64,000 bases of DNA from Pseudomonadota bacterium (GTDB lineage: Bacteria; Myxococcota_A; Polyangia; Haliangiales; Haliangiaceae), in NCBI GenBank assembly GCA_026387715.1, contig JAPLLF010001132.1, positions 1-64,000 on the forward strand, read 5' to 3'. The notes below the pieces were generated by a model, which was not told where the DNA came from, did no database searches, and saw only the letters and a program-made list of their open reading frames with translations. How positions within the stretch are numbered: position 1 is the first letter of the stretch; the number at the start of each line of letters is the position of its first letter. Shown here piece after piece: positions 53,374 to 64,000 of the stretch. The position numbers and the translations under genes were made by a program.

Positions 53374-56253
53374 GTGGGACTCTGGGATCGACTTCAGCGC
53401 CGCCTCGGCGACCTCGCCGGCGAGCTCGTCCTCGACGACTATCGCGACCAGCTCGACGCCGCGCAGCAGCTGATCGCCGCGGGCGACGTCACCGCCGCGA
53501 TCGAGACGCTCGAGGCCCTGCTCGCCGCCAAGCCGAACCACGGCCAGGCGCTGATCGTCCTGGGCGACGCGCGCCTCGCCACCCGCGATCTGCCACGCGC
53601 ACGCGAGGCCTTCGAGCGCGCGCTGCAGGAGCGCGCCAACGATCCGGCCGCGATGCTCGGCATGGGCATGACCCTGCTCACCGACGGCAAGTACGACGGC
53701 GCGATCACCTGGCTCGGGCGCGCGGTGGGCGAGGCTGGCGGCGATCGCGCGATCCTCGCGGACCTCTATCGCGGGCTCGGCACGGCGTGGCGGCGGCGCG
53801 GGGATCTCGACAAGGCGGTGCGCGAGCTCCGGAAGTCGGTCGTCGAGGACGCCGACGATCGCGACGCCCGCGCGGCGCTCGGCGAGGCGCTGGTCGCCGA
53901 CGGCGGCCCCTACGACGAGGCGCTGCGGCACCTCGAGCGCGCCGCGACCGCCGAGCCGGTGCCATCGGTCGCGCTGCTCGGGCTCGGACGCCTGGCGTTG
54001 CACGACGGCAGCCCCGCGAACGCGCGCACCCACCTCGCGCACGCGCGCACGCTCGCGGACCTCGACACCACGCCGCTCGGCCTCGCGGTGCGGCTCGACA
54101 TCCTGCTCGCCGAGGGCGACGCCGCGCTCGCCGATCGCGACGCGATGCGCGCCCACGGCCTGTTCCTCGAGGCGCTGCAGCTCGAGCCCCGGCGGGTCGA
54201 CATCCACGCGCGGATCGCGGCCGCGCACCGCTCGATCGGCAACCTCGACGCCGCGCTGCAGAGCTTCGATCGCGCGCTCGCGCTCGGCGCGTCGCTCGAC
54301 GTGCTGCGCACGGCCGTCGATACCGCGATCCAGGCGGGCGACGTCACCCGCGAGATGCAGTGGGGCGACGATCTGCTCGCGGCCGATCCCGACAACCCGC
54401 GCGCGCTCGTGGCCCGCGGCGCCGCGATGGCGCGCGTCCCGGAGTCGGCTGCCGCGGCCCGCGCGCTCCTCGAGATCGCCGCCGGCCGCGACGACGTCGA
54501 CGCGCACGTCGCGCTCGCCCGGCTGCACCTCGCCACCGATCCGGCGCGCGCCGCCGCCGCCGCGCTCGCCGCCCTGCGCGTCGTCCCCCACCACCAGCGA
54601 GCGCGCGAGGTCCTCGCGGAGGCCCGCGCCGCGGAGCTCGGCGTGCCGGGCAACGAGATCGCGGAGGTCGCGCAGTTCCTCGAGACCACGGTCGCCGCGC
54701 GCCGCGAGCTCGGCCACCTCGTCGGTGAGATCGCGCGCGCCGCCGCGAACCTCGACCAGCCGCTGCTCGTCACCGTGATGGGCGAGTTCTCGAGCGGCAA
54801 GAGCTCATTCGTCAACGCGTTCATCGGCGCCGACGTCGCCCCGACCGGGATCACCCCGACGACCGCGACGATCAACGTCGTGCGCTACGGGCGCGAGCGC
54901 GGCGGGCGCATCGTCGCGCGTGACGGCGCGGCGCTCGAGCTGACCTGGGAGGAGCTCATGCGGCACCTCCGCGCGCTGACCCCCGACGCCGCGCGCGCGA
55001 TCGATCGCGTCGAGATCCTCGTGCCGTTGCCGCAGCTCGAGCGGATCAACATCGTCGACACCCCGGGCCTCAACTCGATCCAGGCCGAGCACGAGGCGAC
55101 CGCGCGGGCGTTCATCGCGCGCGCCGACGCGATCGTGTGGGTGTTCACCGCCTCGCAGGGTGGCAAGGCGAGCGAGAAGAAGGCGCTGCGGTCGATCCGC
55201 GAGGAGGGCAAGCGCGTGCTCGGCGTGCTCAACAAGGCCGACACGCTGTCGCCCGAGGAGACCACGGAGGTCACCACGTTCGTCAGCAGCGAGCTGGGCG
55301 AGCTGGTCGAGGCGATCGTGCCGTTCTCCGCGCGGCGCGCGGCGGCGTGGAAGGCCGCGGGATCCACCGGCGCGATCACCGGCGCGCTCGGCGGCCGCAC
55401 CGACGGCAACTGGGGCACGCTGCACGCCGCCCTCGAGGAGCGGTTCTTCACGCAGGCCCGCCAGCTCAAGCGCGACGCCTGCGCGCGCGCCCTGCGCGGC
55501 ACGACCGCCGCCGCGATGCGGATCGTCACCGCCCGGCAGGACCGCGCCGGGGTCGCGCGCGCGGCGGCCTACGCGGCCCGCGACGAGCTGCTCGTGGCCG
55601 CGCGCGAGTTCGACGGCGCGGTGCTCGTCGAGCGCAAGGCGCTCTCGGAGCTCACGACCGCGCTGTATCGCCGCGCGAGCCGCGAGGTGATGGAGCTGGT
55701 CCGGCCGCGACGGCTCCCGTTCTCGTCGCACACCGCGACCGCCGCCGATCGCGACTACCTGATCGCGCTCCTGGCCGCGGGGTTCGACACCGCGATCGAG
55801 GCGGGCCGCCGGCGCGTCGCCGACGAGCTGATGGCGCGGTGCCGCCACGTCACGCCCGCCGCCCGCACGCTCTCCGAGGTGCTCGCGGTCGACGTCGTCG
55901 AGGACCTGCAGCGCACCGCCGACGACCGGATCGGCCTCGCGATGTCGCGCGTGTTCGAGCGCACCCGCGCGTACCTCCACGGCTACCTCGCAGGCGGCTA
56001 CGTCGAGAGCTTCTTTCGCAACGACGTCCCCAAGCTCGAGCTCGCCGAGGACGCCGTCTATCACGCCCTGATGCGCAACGCGCCGGATCTCGATCGCGAG
56101 CTCGGCGAGCCGCTCGCGCACGCGGCCACCGACACGTTGACCGCGGTCGCGCGGCGGCTCGAGCACTGGGGCGCCGTCGTCGACGTGCAGACGTTCGATC
56201 TCGAGGTCGGCATCGGCCGCGCCCTCGAACACGTCTCCGCTAGACTCGGCTGA
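53374..56253 (+). CDS. TPR-dynamin fusion GTPase
   Basis: The 959-residue protein starts at GTG 53374, 6 nt after TAGATT. Residues 1 to about 430 are a long TPR array (IETLEALLAAKPNHGQALIVLGDARL, AREAFERALQERANDP, AVRELRKSVVEDADD). A dynamin-type G domain follows: G1 GEFSSGKS near 470, GITPTTATIN, G3 VDTPG near 562, G4 NKAD. The C-terminal part is helical with no clear membrane paddle. The TPR presumably recruits partners or oligomerises. It is a paralogue of the dynamin 2.4 kb upstream. Confidence 0.9.
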   Translation: MGLWDRLQRRLGDLAGELVLDDYRDQLDAAQQLIAAGDVTAAIETLEALLAAKPNHGQALIVLGDARLATRDLPRAREAFERALQERANDPAAMLGMGMTLLTDGKYDGAITWLGRAVGEAGGDRAILADLYRGLGTAWRRRGDLDKAVRELRKSVVEDADDRDARAALGEALVADGGPYDEALRHLERAATAEPVPSVALLGLGRLALHDGSPANARTHLAHARTLADLDTTPLGLAVRLDILLAEGDAALADRDAMRAHGLFLEALQLEPRRVDIHARIAAAHRSIGNLDAALQSFDRALALGASLDVLRTAVDTAIQAGDVTREMQWGDDLLAADPDNPRALVARGAAMARVPESAAAARALLEIAAGRDDVDAHVALARLHLATDPARAAAAALAALRVVPHHQRAREVLAEARAAELGVPGNEIAEVAQFLETTVAARRELGHLVGEIARAAANLDQPLLVTVMGEFSSGKSSFVNAFIGADVAPTGITPTTATINVVRYGRERGGRIVARDGAALELTWEELMRHLRALTPDAARAIDRVEILVPLPQLERINIVDTPGLNSIQAEHEATARAFIARADAIVWVFTASQGGKASEKKALRSIREEGKRVLGVLNKADTLSPEETTEVTTFVSSELGELVEAIVPFSARRAAAWKAAGSTGAITGALGGRTDGNWGTLHAALEERFFTQARQLKRDACARALRGTTAAAMRIVTARQDRAGVARAAAYAARDELLVAAREFDGAVLVERKALSELTTALYRRASREVMELVRPRRLPFSSHTATAADRDYLIALLAAGFDTAIEAGRRRVADELMARCRHVTPAARTLSEVLAVDVVEDLQRTADDRIGLAMSRVFERTRAYLHGYLAGGYVESFFRNDVPKLELAEDAVYHALMRNAPDLDRELGEPLAHAATDTLTAVARRLEHWGAVVDVQTFDLEVGIGRALEHVSARLG

Positions 56254-56275
56254 TCGGCCCCTGTACGGTCGGCTC

Positions 56276-56308
56276 GTGGCGCGCGAACGATCGGAGAGCA
56301 AGACGTGA
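56276..56308 (+). CDS. Putative 10-codon leaderless mini-ORF
   Basis: GTG 56276 lies 6 nt after TACGGT (56264-56269). The frame encodes VARERSESKT and stops with TGA at 56306-56308, overlapping GTG 56305 of rnhB as GTGA. The mini-ORF also contains the CGGAGAG ribosome-binding stretch for rnhB. Expression is not shown. Confidence 0.4.
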   Translation: MARERSESKT

Positions 56309-57039
56309 GCAAGACGGCGTTCAAGTCCACGCTGCCGGGCACGGGCATCGCCCGACGAGCCCCGAAGCTCACGCTCGGCATCGACGAGGCCGGGCGCGGG
56401 CCGGCGATCGGGCCGCTCGTGATGGGCGCGGTCGCGCTCGACTCCAAGGCCGCCGCCGCGCTCACCCGCGCCGGGCTGCGCGACAGCAAGAGCTACGGCG
56501 CGGGCGAAGAGGCGCACCAGGTCCGCTGCGAGCTCGCCGCGAAGATCCGCGAGGTCGCGACGTTCGTGAAGACGATCTGCGTCGAGCACCACGAGGTCGA
56601 CGACCGCGTCGCGCGCAAGGAGCTCAACGTGCTCGAGCGCGAGCTCGCCACCCGGATGATCGAGGAGGCGCCGACCGTCGACGCGATCATCGCGGACGGC
56701 AAGCGCATGTTCCAGCCGCTCACGCTGCGGTTCGCCAACTTCGCGTCGTTCGATCATGGCGAGGATCACCACGCCGCGGTCGCCGCGGCCTCCGTGGTCG
56801 CCAAGGTGCTGCGCGACGAGCGCTTCCACGCGATCTGCGCGCGTTACCAGGCGGAGTTCGGCGAGATCAGCGGCGGCGGTTACGCCAACGCCGGCACGCG
56901 CAAGTTCATCCGCGCGTTCGCCGAGCGCTACGGGCGGCTCCCCGACGAGACCCGCCGCTCGTGGCCACATCCCTACGTCGCCGATCTCGTCCCGGCCGCG
57001 GAACTCGACGCGATGCGCCCCCAGCTCGCGCTGCTCTAG
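56305..57039 (+). CDS. rnhB: Ribonuclease HII
   Basis: The 244-residue enzyme has GIDEAGRGPAIGPLVMGAV with the Asp-Glu pair, RDSKSY, IIADGKRMF for the third acidic residue, and ASVVAKVLRDERF with HHAAVAAAS preceding it. It removes ribonucleotides misincorporated in DNA. The N-terminus has about 20 extra basic residues compared with E. coli RnhB. The GTG start overlaps the stop of a possible mini-ORF. Confidence 0.93.
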   Translation: MSKTAFKSTLPGTGIARRAPKLTLGIDEAGRGPAIGPLVMGAVALDSKAAAALTRAGLRDSKSYGAGEEAHQVRCELAAKIREVATFVKTICVEHHEVDDRVARKELNVLERELATRMIEEAPTVDAIIADGKRMFQPLTLRFANFASFDHGEDHHAAVAAASVVAKVLRDERFHAICARYQAEFGEISGGGYANAGTRKFIRAFAERYGRLPDETRRSWPHPYVADLVPAAELDAMRPQLALL

Positions 57040-57127
57040 CAAGCTTCGATGACCCCGTCCGTGCCCGTACGCGAACAGGCACGTGACGTCGAAAGCCCGT
57101 TTGGCGCGGGGTCGCATCGACGCGGCG

Positions 57128-57967
57128 CTACAGCGCTTCGAGGCACTTCGCGATCGTGGCGTTCTTCAGCACGCGTTCGCGATACAGCGCCGGATGCGTC
57201 GTCGAGATCCGCGTCGCGAGGTCGCGCGCCGCGTGACAGTCGCCGCGCATCGCCGCGGACTGACACTGCGCGAGCAGCTGGTCGGCGGTGAGGGTGGACT
57301 TCGTCGGCGAGGCTTGCAGGACCGGCGCCTTGCTCGCGGTCGGCTGGTCCTCGGCTTCGCCGTCGGTCGTGATCGTCGCCCCGATGACCGGGCGCGGGGG
57401 TGGCGGTGGGGGTGGCGGCGGCACGTCCTGCTCGACGTTCGCAGCGCGCTCGGGCTTCGGCGGCGTCTCCACCCCGGCGCGCTCGCGCGACGGCTGGCCA
57501 CCCTTGGCAGCGCTTCGGGGCGATGGATCTGGAGCTGCGGTCGCGGCGCCATGCGCGATCGGCGTTGGCGGGGATGGCGCGGCAGCCTCGAGGGGTGCCG
57601 GTGGCAGCAGGCCCGGCGCGGTACGCGTGATCGTGACCGGCGCCGTCGTCTGCTCGTGAGCCACCATCGTGTCCTCGTGCCGATGGACGAGCACGGCACC
57701 CCCGACCAGCACGACGACCGTCGCGAGCGCCAGGACCGGCGGGCGCCGGAGCAACTCGACGAGCCTGCCCCACAAGGACGGCGGCGGCGGGACCATCACG
57801 TGCGCTTGCTTCGTCGCCGCGGCCATCAGCGCGGCCATGCCGCGCTCCGGCGGATCTTCGTCCGCCATCGCGAGCCACACCGCGCGCAGTCGCTTGCCAC
57901 GATCGCCGTCGAGCTCGTCCGCGGCGTCGTCGGGCGAGGCGTCCCCGTCGTCCGCGTCCACCGACAT
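57128..57967 (-). CDS. Membrane-anchored anti-sigma factor-like protein
   Basis: The 279-residue protein follows the ECF sigma gene with a TGATG overlap. It has an acidic cytoplasmic N-terminus (about 75 residues) without the HxxxCxxC zinc motif, one membrane span (PPVLALATVVVLVGGAVLV, about 76-94), and an exported Pro/Ala-rich region ending in a Cys-containing domain (LLAQCQSAAMRGDCHAARDLA). The layout and position indicate a sigma regulator responding to envelope signals, but the sigma-binding domain is only inferred. Confidence 0.75.
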   Translation of the reverse strand: MSVDADDGDASPDDAADELDGDRGKRLRAVWLAMADEDPPERGMAALMAAATKQAHVMVPPPPSLWGRLVELLRRPPVLALATVVVLVGGAVLVHRHEDTMVAHEQTTAPVTITRTAPGLLPPAPLEAAAPSPPTPIAHGAATAAPDPSPRSAAKGGQPSRERAGVETPPKPERAANVEQDVPPPPPPPPPRPVIGATITTDGEAEDQPTASKAPVLQASPTKSTLTADQLLAQCQSAAMRGDCHAARDLATRISTTHPALYRERVLKNATIAKCLEAL

Positions 57968-58569
57968 CAGGGCGCGACCTTCGCGAGGTCCTTGTAGTCG
58001 TCGAGCTCGAGCCGCAGCTTCTCGAGCGCGTAGCGCATCCGGCTCTTCACGGTGTTCTCCGGCACGCCGACGACGTCCGCGATCTGCTTGAACGGCATGT
58101 CGAGGAACTCGCGCATCAGGAACACCTCCCGCTGGTCCTCGGACAGCGCCGCGATCGCGCGGTGCATCTGCTCGTGCAGCTGCTTGTTCACCGACTTGCG
58201 ATCCGAGGCCATTTCGTTCGACGGGATGACGTCGAGCAACGAGCCGCTCTCCTCGCTGGCGTCCATCGGCGCGTCCAGCGATGCGTGCTTGCGGTGCTTG
58301 CGGCGCCTCGTCTGGTCAACGCACAGGTTGCGCGCGATGGTGTAAAGCCACGTCGTAAACTTGGCCTGCCGCTTGTACGCCTCCGCGCCCTTGATGACGC
58401 GCATGAAGGCTTCCTGCAGGAGATCCTCGGCGGTCTCCTTGTCGCCGACGAACCGCAGGATGAAGTTGTAGACCGGCTTCCTGTGCCGCGACAGCAACAC
58501 CTCGAAGGCGCGAACCTCCCCCTTCTGGTACATGACCATCAGGTCTTCGTCGGCGGTGTCGTTGAACAT
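57967..58569 (-). CDS. ECF-type RNA polymerase sigma factor
   Basis: The 200-residue protein has region 2 (YNFILRFVGDKETAEDLLQEAFMRVI, AKFTTWLYTIARNLCVDQTRRRK) and region 4 (LSEDQREVFLMREFLDMPFKQIADVVGVPENTVKSRMRYALEKLR). It should direct transcription of a regulon under control of the following anti-sigma. ATG 58569 has a short 39-bp leader. A TGATG overlap couples it to the anti-sigma gene. Confidence 0.93.
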   Translation of the reverse strand: MFNDTADEDLMVMYQKGEVRAFEVLLSRHRKPVYNFILRFVGDKETAEDLLQEAFMRVIKGAEAYKRQAKFTTWLYTIARNLCVDQTRRRKHRKHASLDAPMDASEESGSLLDVIPSNEMASDRKSVNKQLHEQMHRAIAALSEDQREVFLMREFLDMPFKQIADVVGVPENTVKSRMRYALEKLRLELDDYKDLAKVAP

Positions 58570-58608
58570 GCGTGCGCTAGGCCTGCGAAACTATCATTGT
58601 TAGACCAC

Positions 58609-59433
58609 CTACGCGGCCTGACACGTTGGACAGTAGTACGTCGCTCGTCCTTGGTGAACGGCGCGCCGGATCGACGTCTTGCACCGTGGGCACGGCTTAT
58701 CGAGCCGATCGTAGACCCACAGGTACTCCCAGTTGCTGCCCGCGCTGCCATCGGCGTCGACGAAGTCGCGCAGGCTCGTCCCGTTGTTCTCGATCGCGCG
58801 CCGCAGCACCTCCTGGATCGCGGCGATCAGCGCCTTCGTCGTCTTCGCGGTCAGCTTGTGGGTGCGCAGCGTCGGGCGGAGCTGCGCGCGCCACAGCGCC
58901 TCGGAGGCGTAGATGTTGCCGACCCCGGCGATCACGCCCTGATCGAGGATGAATGCCTTCACCGTGGTGCGCTTGGTGCGCGCCAGCGCGTGCAGGGCCT
59001 CCGGATCGAGGCCGTCCGTGATCGGATCGGGGCCGAGCTCCGCGAGGGCGGGATGCGCGCTCTCGGTCGCGCGCTCGACGACGTCGAACTGCCCGAACCG
59101 GCGGGCGTCGATGTAGCGGAGGTCGCGCGCGCCGAGCCCGATCACGACGTGCGTGTGGGGCACCCGCGGCTCGCTCGCCGGGACGATCCGCAGGCGGCCG
59201 GTCATCCCGAGGTGCGCGAGGATCGACTGCGGTCGGTCGGTGTCGAGGAGGAGGTACTTGCCGTGCCGGCGCAGCCCCGTGATCGTCGCGCCGACGAGCG
59301 CGCGCAGCTTTCGCAGCGGCGGCTTGCGGCCCATGTGCAACCCCAGGCCGCTACACCACGCCGACGAGATCCGCGCGCCGATCGCGGGCTCGAGCGTGCG
59401 CCGCACGGTCTCGACTTCGGGTAACTCGGGCAT
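58609..59433 (-). CDS. mutM: Formamidopyrimidine-DNA glycosylase
   Basis: The 274-residue repair enzyme starts PELPEVETVRRTLEP with the catalytic Pro1-Glu2 after Met removal, has the HLGMTGRL helix, GVGNIYASEALW and the C-terminal zinc finger CPRCKTSIRR-CPTCQ, including the conserved Arg. It removes 8-oxoguanine and formamidopyrimidines. It is the last gene of the receiver-tsaD-rsmA-mutM unit, 3 bp after rsmA. Confidence 0.93.
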   Translation of the reverse strand: MPELPEVETVRRTLEPAIGARISSAWCSGLGLHMGRKPPLRKLRALVGATITGLRRHGKYLLLDTDRPQSILAHLGMTGRLRIVPASEPRVPHTHVVIGLGARDLRYIDARRFGQFDVVERATESAHPALAELGPDPITDGLDPEALHALARTKRTTVKAFILDQGVIAGVGNIYASEALWRAQLRPTLRTHKLTAKTTKALIAAIQEVLRRAIENNGTSLRDFVDADGSAGSNWEYLWVYDRLDKPCPRCKTSIRRAVHQGRATYYCPTCQAA

Positions 59434-59436
59434 GGC

Positions 59437-60321
59437 TCAGGCCTCCAGCGCGCTGGTCGGGATCGCCGCCGCGAGCGCCGCGAACTCTGCGATCGAGAGG
59501 GTCTCGCCACGACGCACGCCGTCGATCCCGGTCGCGGTCAGCGCCGCCTCGACGCGCGCGGCCTCGAACTTGGCCTTGAGGGCGTTTCGCAGGGTCTTGC
59601 GCCGTTGCCCGAACGCCGCGTGCACGACGACGGAGTAGTGCGCCTCGTCGGCGATCGGCACCCGCGGCTGGTTGCCCGGCAGCGGCGTCATCACGATCAC
59701 CGTCGAGTCGATCTTCGGCGCCGGCACGAACGACCCCGCGCCGACCTTGGCGACCGTCTTGACGTCGACGTACGTCCGCACCATCACGCCGAGCGCGCCG
59801 TACTCCTTGCCGCCGGGCTCGGCGACGATGCGATCGGCCATCTCCTTCTGGATCATCACGACCGCGCGGCGCACGCTCGCGCGCGCGTCGATCACGCGAA
59901 AGATCAGCGGCGAGGCGATGTGATACGGCAGGTTGCCGCACACCGTGATCGGCTCGTCGCCGTGCCACCGCGCGGCCATCCGCAGATCGTAGCGAAGCGC
60001 GTCGATCGCCTCGACGTGCACGATGTCGTTGTGCCCGAGCTCGCCGCGCAGCACGGTCACCATGTCGGGATCGCGCTCGAGCGCGATGACCTTGCCATCC
60101 GGCACGCGCTGCGCGAGCCGCGCGGTCAGCGTGCCGAGGCCGGCGCCGATCTCGACGATCCAGTCCTCCTCGGTGACGACCGTCGCGTCGACGATCGCGC
60201 GGAACACGCGCTCGCTGATCAAGAAGTTCTGACCGAACGACTTCTTCGCGTGCAGGCCGTACTTCTTGAGCAGCGCGTGCGCGCTCGGGAACGCGTCGTG
60301 GGCGCCGGTGGTGTCGGTCAT
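59437..60321 (-). CDS. rsmA: 16S rRNA dimethyladenosine transferase
   Basis: The 294-residue protein has KKSFGQNFL, the SAM motif VEIGAGLGTLT and the catalytic NLPYHIASPLIF, then KIDSTVIVMTPL and a C-terminal helical domain. It dimethylates two adjacent adenines near the 16S 3' end. ATG 60321 overlaps the tsaD stop by 4 nt. Longer upstream frames do not match the family. Confidence 0.95.
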   Translation of the reverse strand: MTDTTGAHDAFPSAHALLKKYGLHAKKSFGQNFLISERVFRAIVDATVVTEEDWIVEIGAGLGTLTARLAQRVPDGKVIALERDPDMVTVLRGELGHNDIVHVEAIDALRYDLRMAARWHGDEPITVCGNLPYHIASPLIFRVIDARASVRRAVVMIQKEMADRIVAEPGGKEYGALGVMVRTYVDVKTVAKVGAGSFVPAPKIDSTVIVMTPLPGNQPRVPIADEAHYSVVVHAAFGQRRKTLRNALKAKFEAARVEAALTATGIDGVRRGETLSIAEFAALAAAIPTSALEA

Positions 60322-61330
60322 GCGCGCCTCGGCAGCGGAGCGTTGGGATTGGCGTCGAGATCGAGCCCCGCGCGCTCGCCACGCGCGAGCCGGAAGTAAC
60401 CGGCCCCTGCGATCATCGCGGCGTTGTCGGTGCAGCGTCGCGGCGGCGGCACGTGAACGCGAAAGCCATCCTCGTCTCCCGCGAGCTTCATCGCCGTGCG
60501 CAGCGCCGAGTTCGCGGCCACACCACCGCATACCTGGACGTGCGCGATGCCCTCGCGCCGCGCGGCACGCCGTGTCTTGCGGACCAGCGCCTCGACGATC
60601 GCGGCCTGGTAGCTCGCGCACAGATCCGCCAGCGCCTGGCCGTCGGGCACGCCGTGCGCGCGCACGTGATGGAGGAGCGAGGTCTTGAGCCCCGAGAACG
60701 ACAGGTCGTCGCCGCTCTCGGGCGCCAGCATCGGCCGCGGAAACGCCACCGCCTTCGGATCGCCACGCTGGGCGAGGCGATCGACGACGATGCCCCCGGG
60801 ATAGCCGAGCCCGAGCAGCTTGGCGCCCTTGTCGAAGGCCTCGCCGGCGGCGTCGTCACGCGTCGCGCCGAGCTCGATGATGTGGCCGTGATCCTCGACG
60901 CGCACGATCGAGGTGTGCCCGCCCGAGACGATCAGCGCGAGGTGCGGCATCGGTGGCGGGTCCGGCTCGAGGAAGATCGCCGAGAGGTGCCCCTCGAGAT
61001 GGTGGACGCCGACGAGCGGCTTGCCGGTCACCCACGCGAGCGCCTTGGCCGTCTGCAGGCCGACGAGCAGCGCGCCGACCAGGCCCGGGGCGTTGGTCGC
61101 GGCGATCCCGTCGACGTCGTCCAGCGTACAGCCGGCCTCGTCGAGGGCCGCGCGGACGACCGGCACGACGTGCTGGATGTGCGCGCGCGCCGCGAGCTCC
61201 GGCACGACGCCGCCGTAGCGCGCGTGGACCTCGTTCTGCGAGGCCACGACGTCCGAGCGAACCACCCGGCCATCGTCGACGATCGCCGCGGCGGTCTCGT
61301 CGCACGAGCTCTCGATGCCCAGGACTCTCA

Positions 61331-61331
<1 letters not shown>
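60318..61331 (-). CDS. tsaD: tRNA threonylcarbamoyladenosine synthesis protein TsaD
   Basis: The 337-residue Kae1-family enzyme has RVLGIESSCDETAAAIVDD at the start, VHHLEGHLSAI with the two metal-binding His, ALIVSGGHTS and CGGVAANSALR near the end. It transfers the threonylcarbamoyl group to A37 of tRNAs reading ANN codons. ATG 61331 overlaps the preceding stop by one base (TGATG), so it is translated after the receiver-TPR gene. Confidence 0.95.
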
Positions 61332-63979
<2,648 letters not shown>

Positions 63980-64000
63980 GCAGCGAGGACCCTGGGCCGG

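Overview
The window is about 70% G+C with very compact gene packing, many GTG starts, 1-4 nt stop/start overlaps and several convergent genes that overlap at their 3' ends. The protein repertoire points to a myxobacterium (Myxococcota, former Deltaproteobacteria; a Kofleriaceae/Haliangium-like lineage is my guess): DUF4388/PATAN domains fused to J, receiver and TPR modules, an FHA-TPR membrane protein, PP2C phosphatase, numerous small lipoproteins, a TIGR02996-type protein and bacterial dynamins. No rRNA, CRISPR array, insertion sequence or prophage was seen.

Layout. 1-9.3 kb: a truncated GntR regulator, a DUF4388-J-TPR protein with a 34-residue membrane peptide upstream, PP2C, sugar nucleotidyltransferase, double GNAT, SDR, tlyA, and a TetR regulator with its frameshifted alpha/beta-hydrolase target. 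9.6-13.7 kb: tRNA-Ala(CGC) with promoter and terminator, an Ohr-type peroxidase, then a restriction-modification-like island (beta-class DNA methyltransferase, PD-(D/E)XK nuclease and a convergent Eco57I/TaqI-like methyltransferase) with a 24-bp palindrome at its promoter. 13.7-24.8 kb: housekeeping and lipid genes (NUDIX, enoyl-reductase-like, PlsC, Pit phosphate transport, FAD oxidoreductase, thymidine kinase) and a TPR-type protein with 25 consecutive aspartates. 24.8-28.9 kb: an operon of a zinc metallopeptidase, serA and sdaA. 30-36.5 kb: acetyltransferase and orphan methyltransferase from one tiny divergent promoter, UvrD-type helicase, a HExxH membrane protein and an unusual Hsp70. 37.6-43.8 kb: hisB-hisH-hisA-hisF, a 307-bp gap holding two tandem class-II tRNA-like sequences, hisIE, a dinG with an in-frame ochre codon, folK. 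44.5-47.3 kb: FHA protein and receiver-only regulator. 47.3-56.3 kb: flippase-like protein, a frameshifted M48 peptidase and two paralogous dynamin-like GTPases, one fused to a TPR domain. 56.3-64 kb: rnhB, an ECF sigma/membrane anti-sigma pair, and an operon of a receiver-DUF4388-TPR protein, tsaD, rsmA and mutM.

How it works together. Most transcription-unit heads show a TAnnnn hexamer only 5-8 nt before the start codon, so the lineage appears to use leaderless mRNAs widely. In two places the leaderless start opens an 8-10 codon mini-ORF ending in GTGA on the start of the real gene. Three genes are broken: two by a single lost base and one by a nonsense codon. Sequencing error cannot be excluded for these. 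The features I rate most worth follow-up are the leaderless promoter pattern, the tRNA-like pair in the his locus, the methyltransferase-nuclease island and the dynamin pair.
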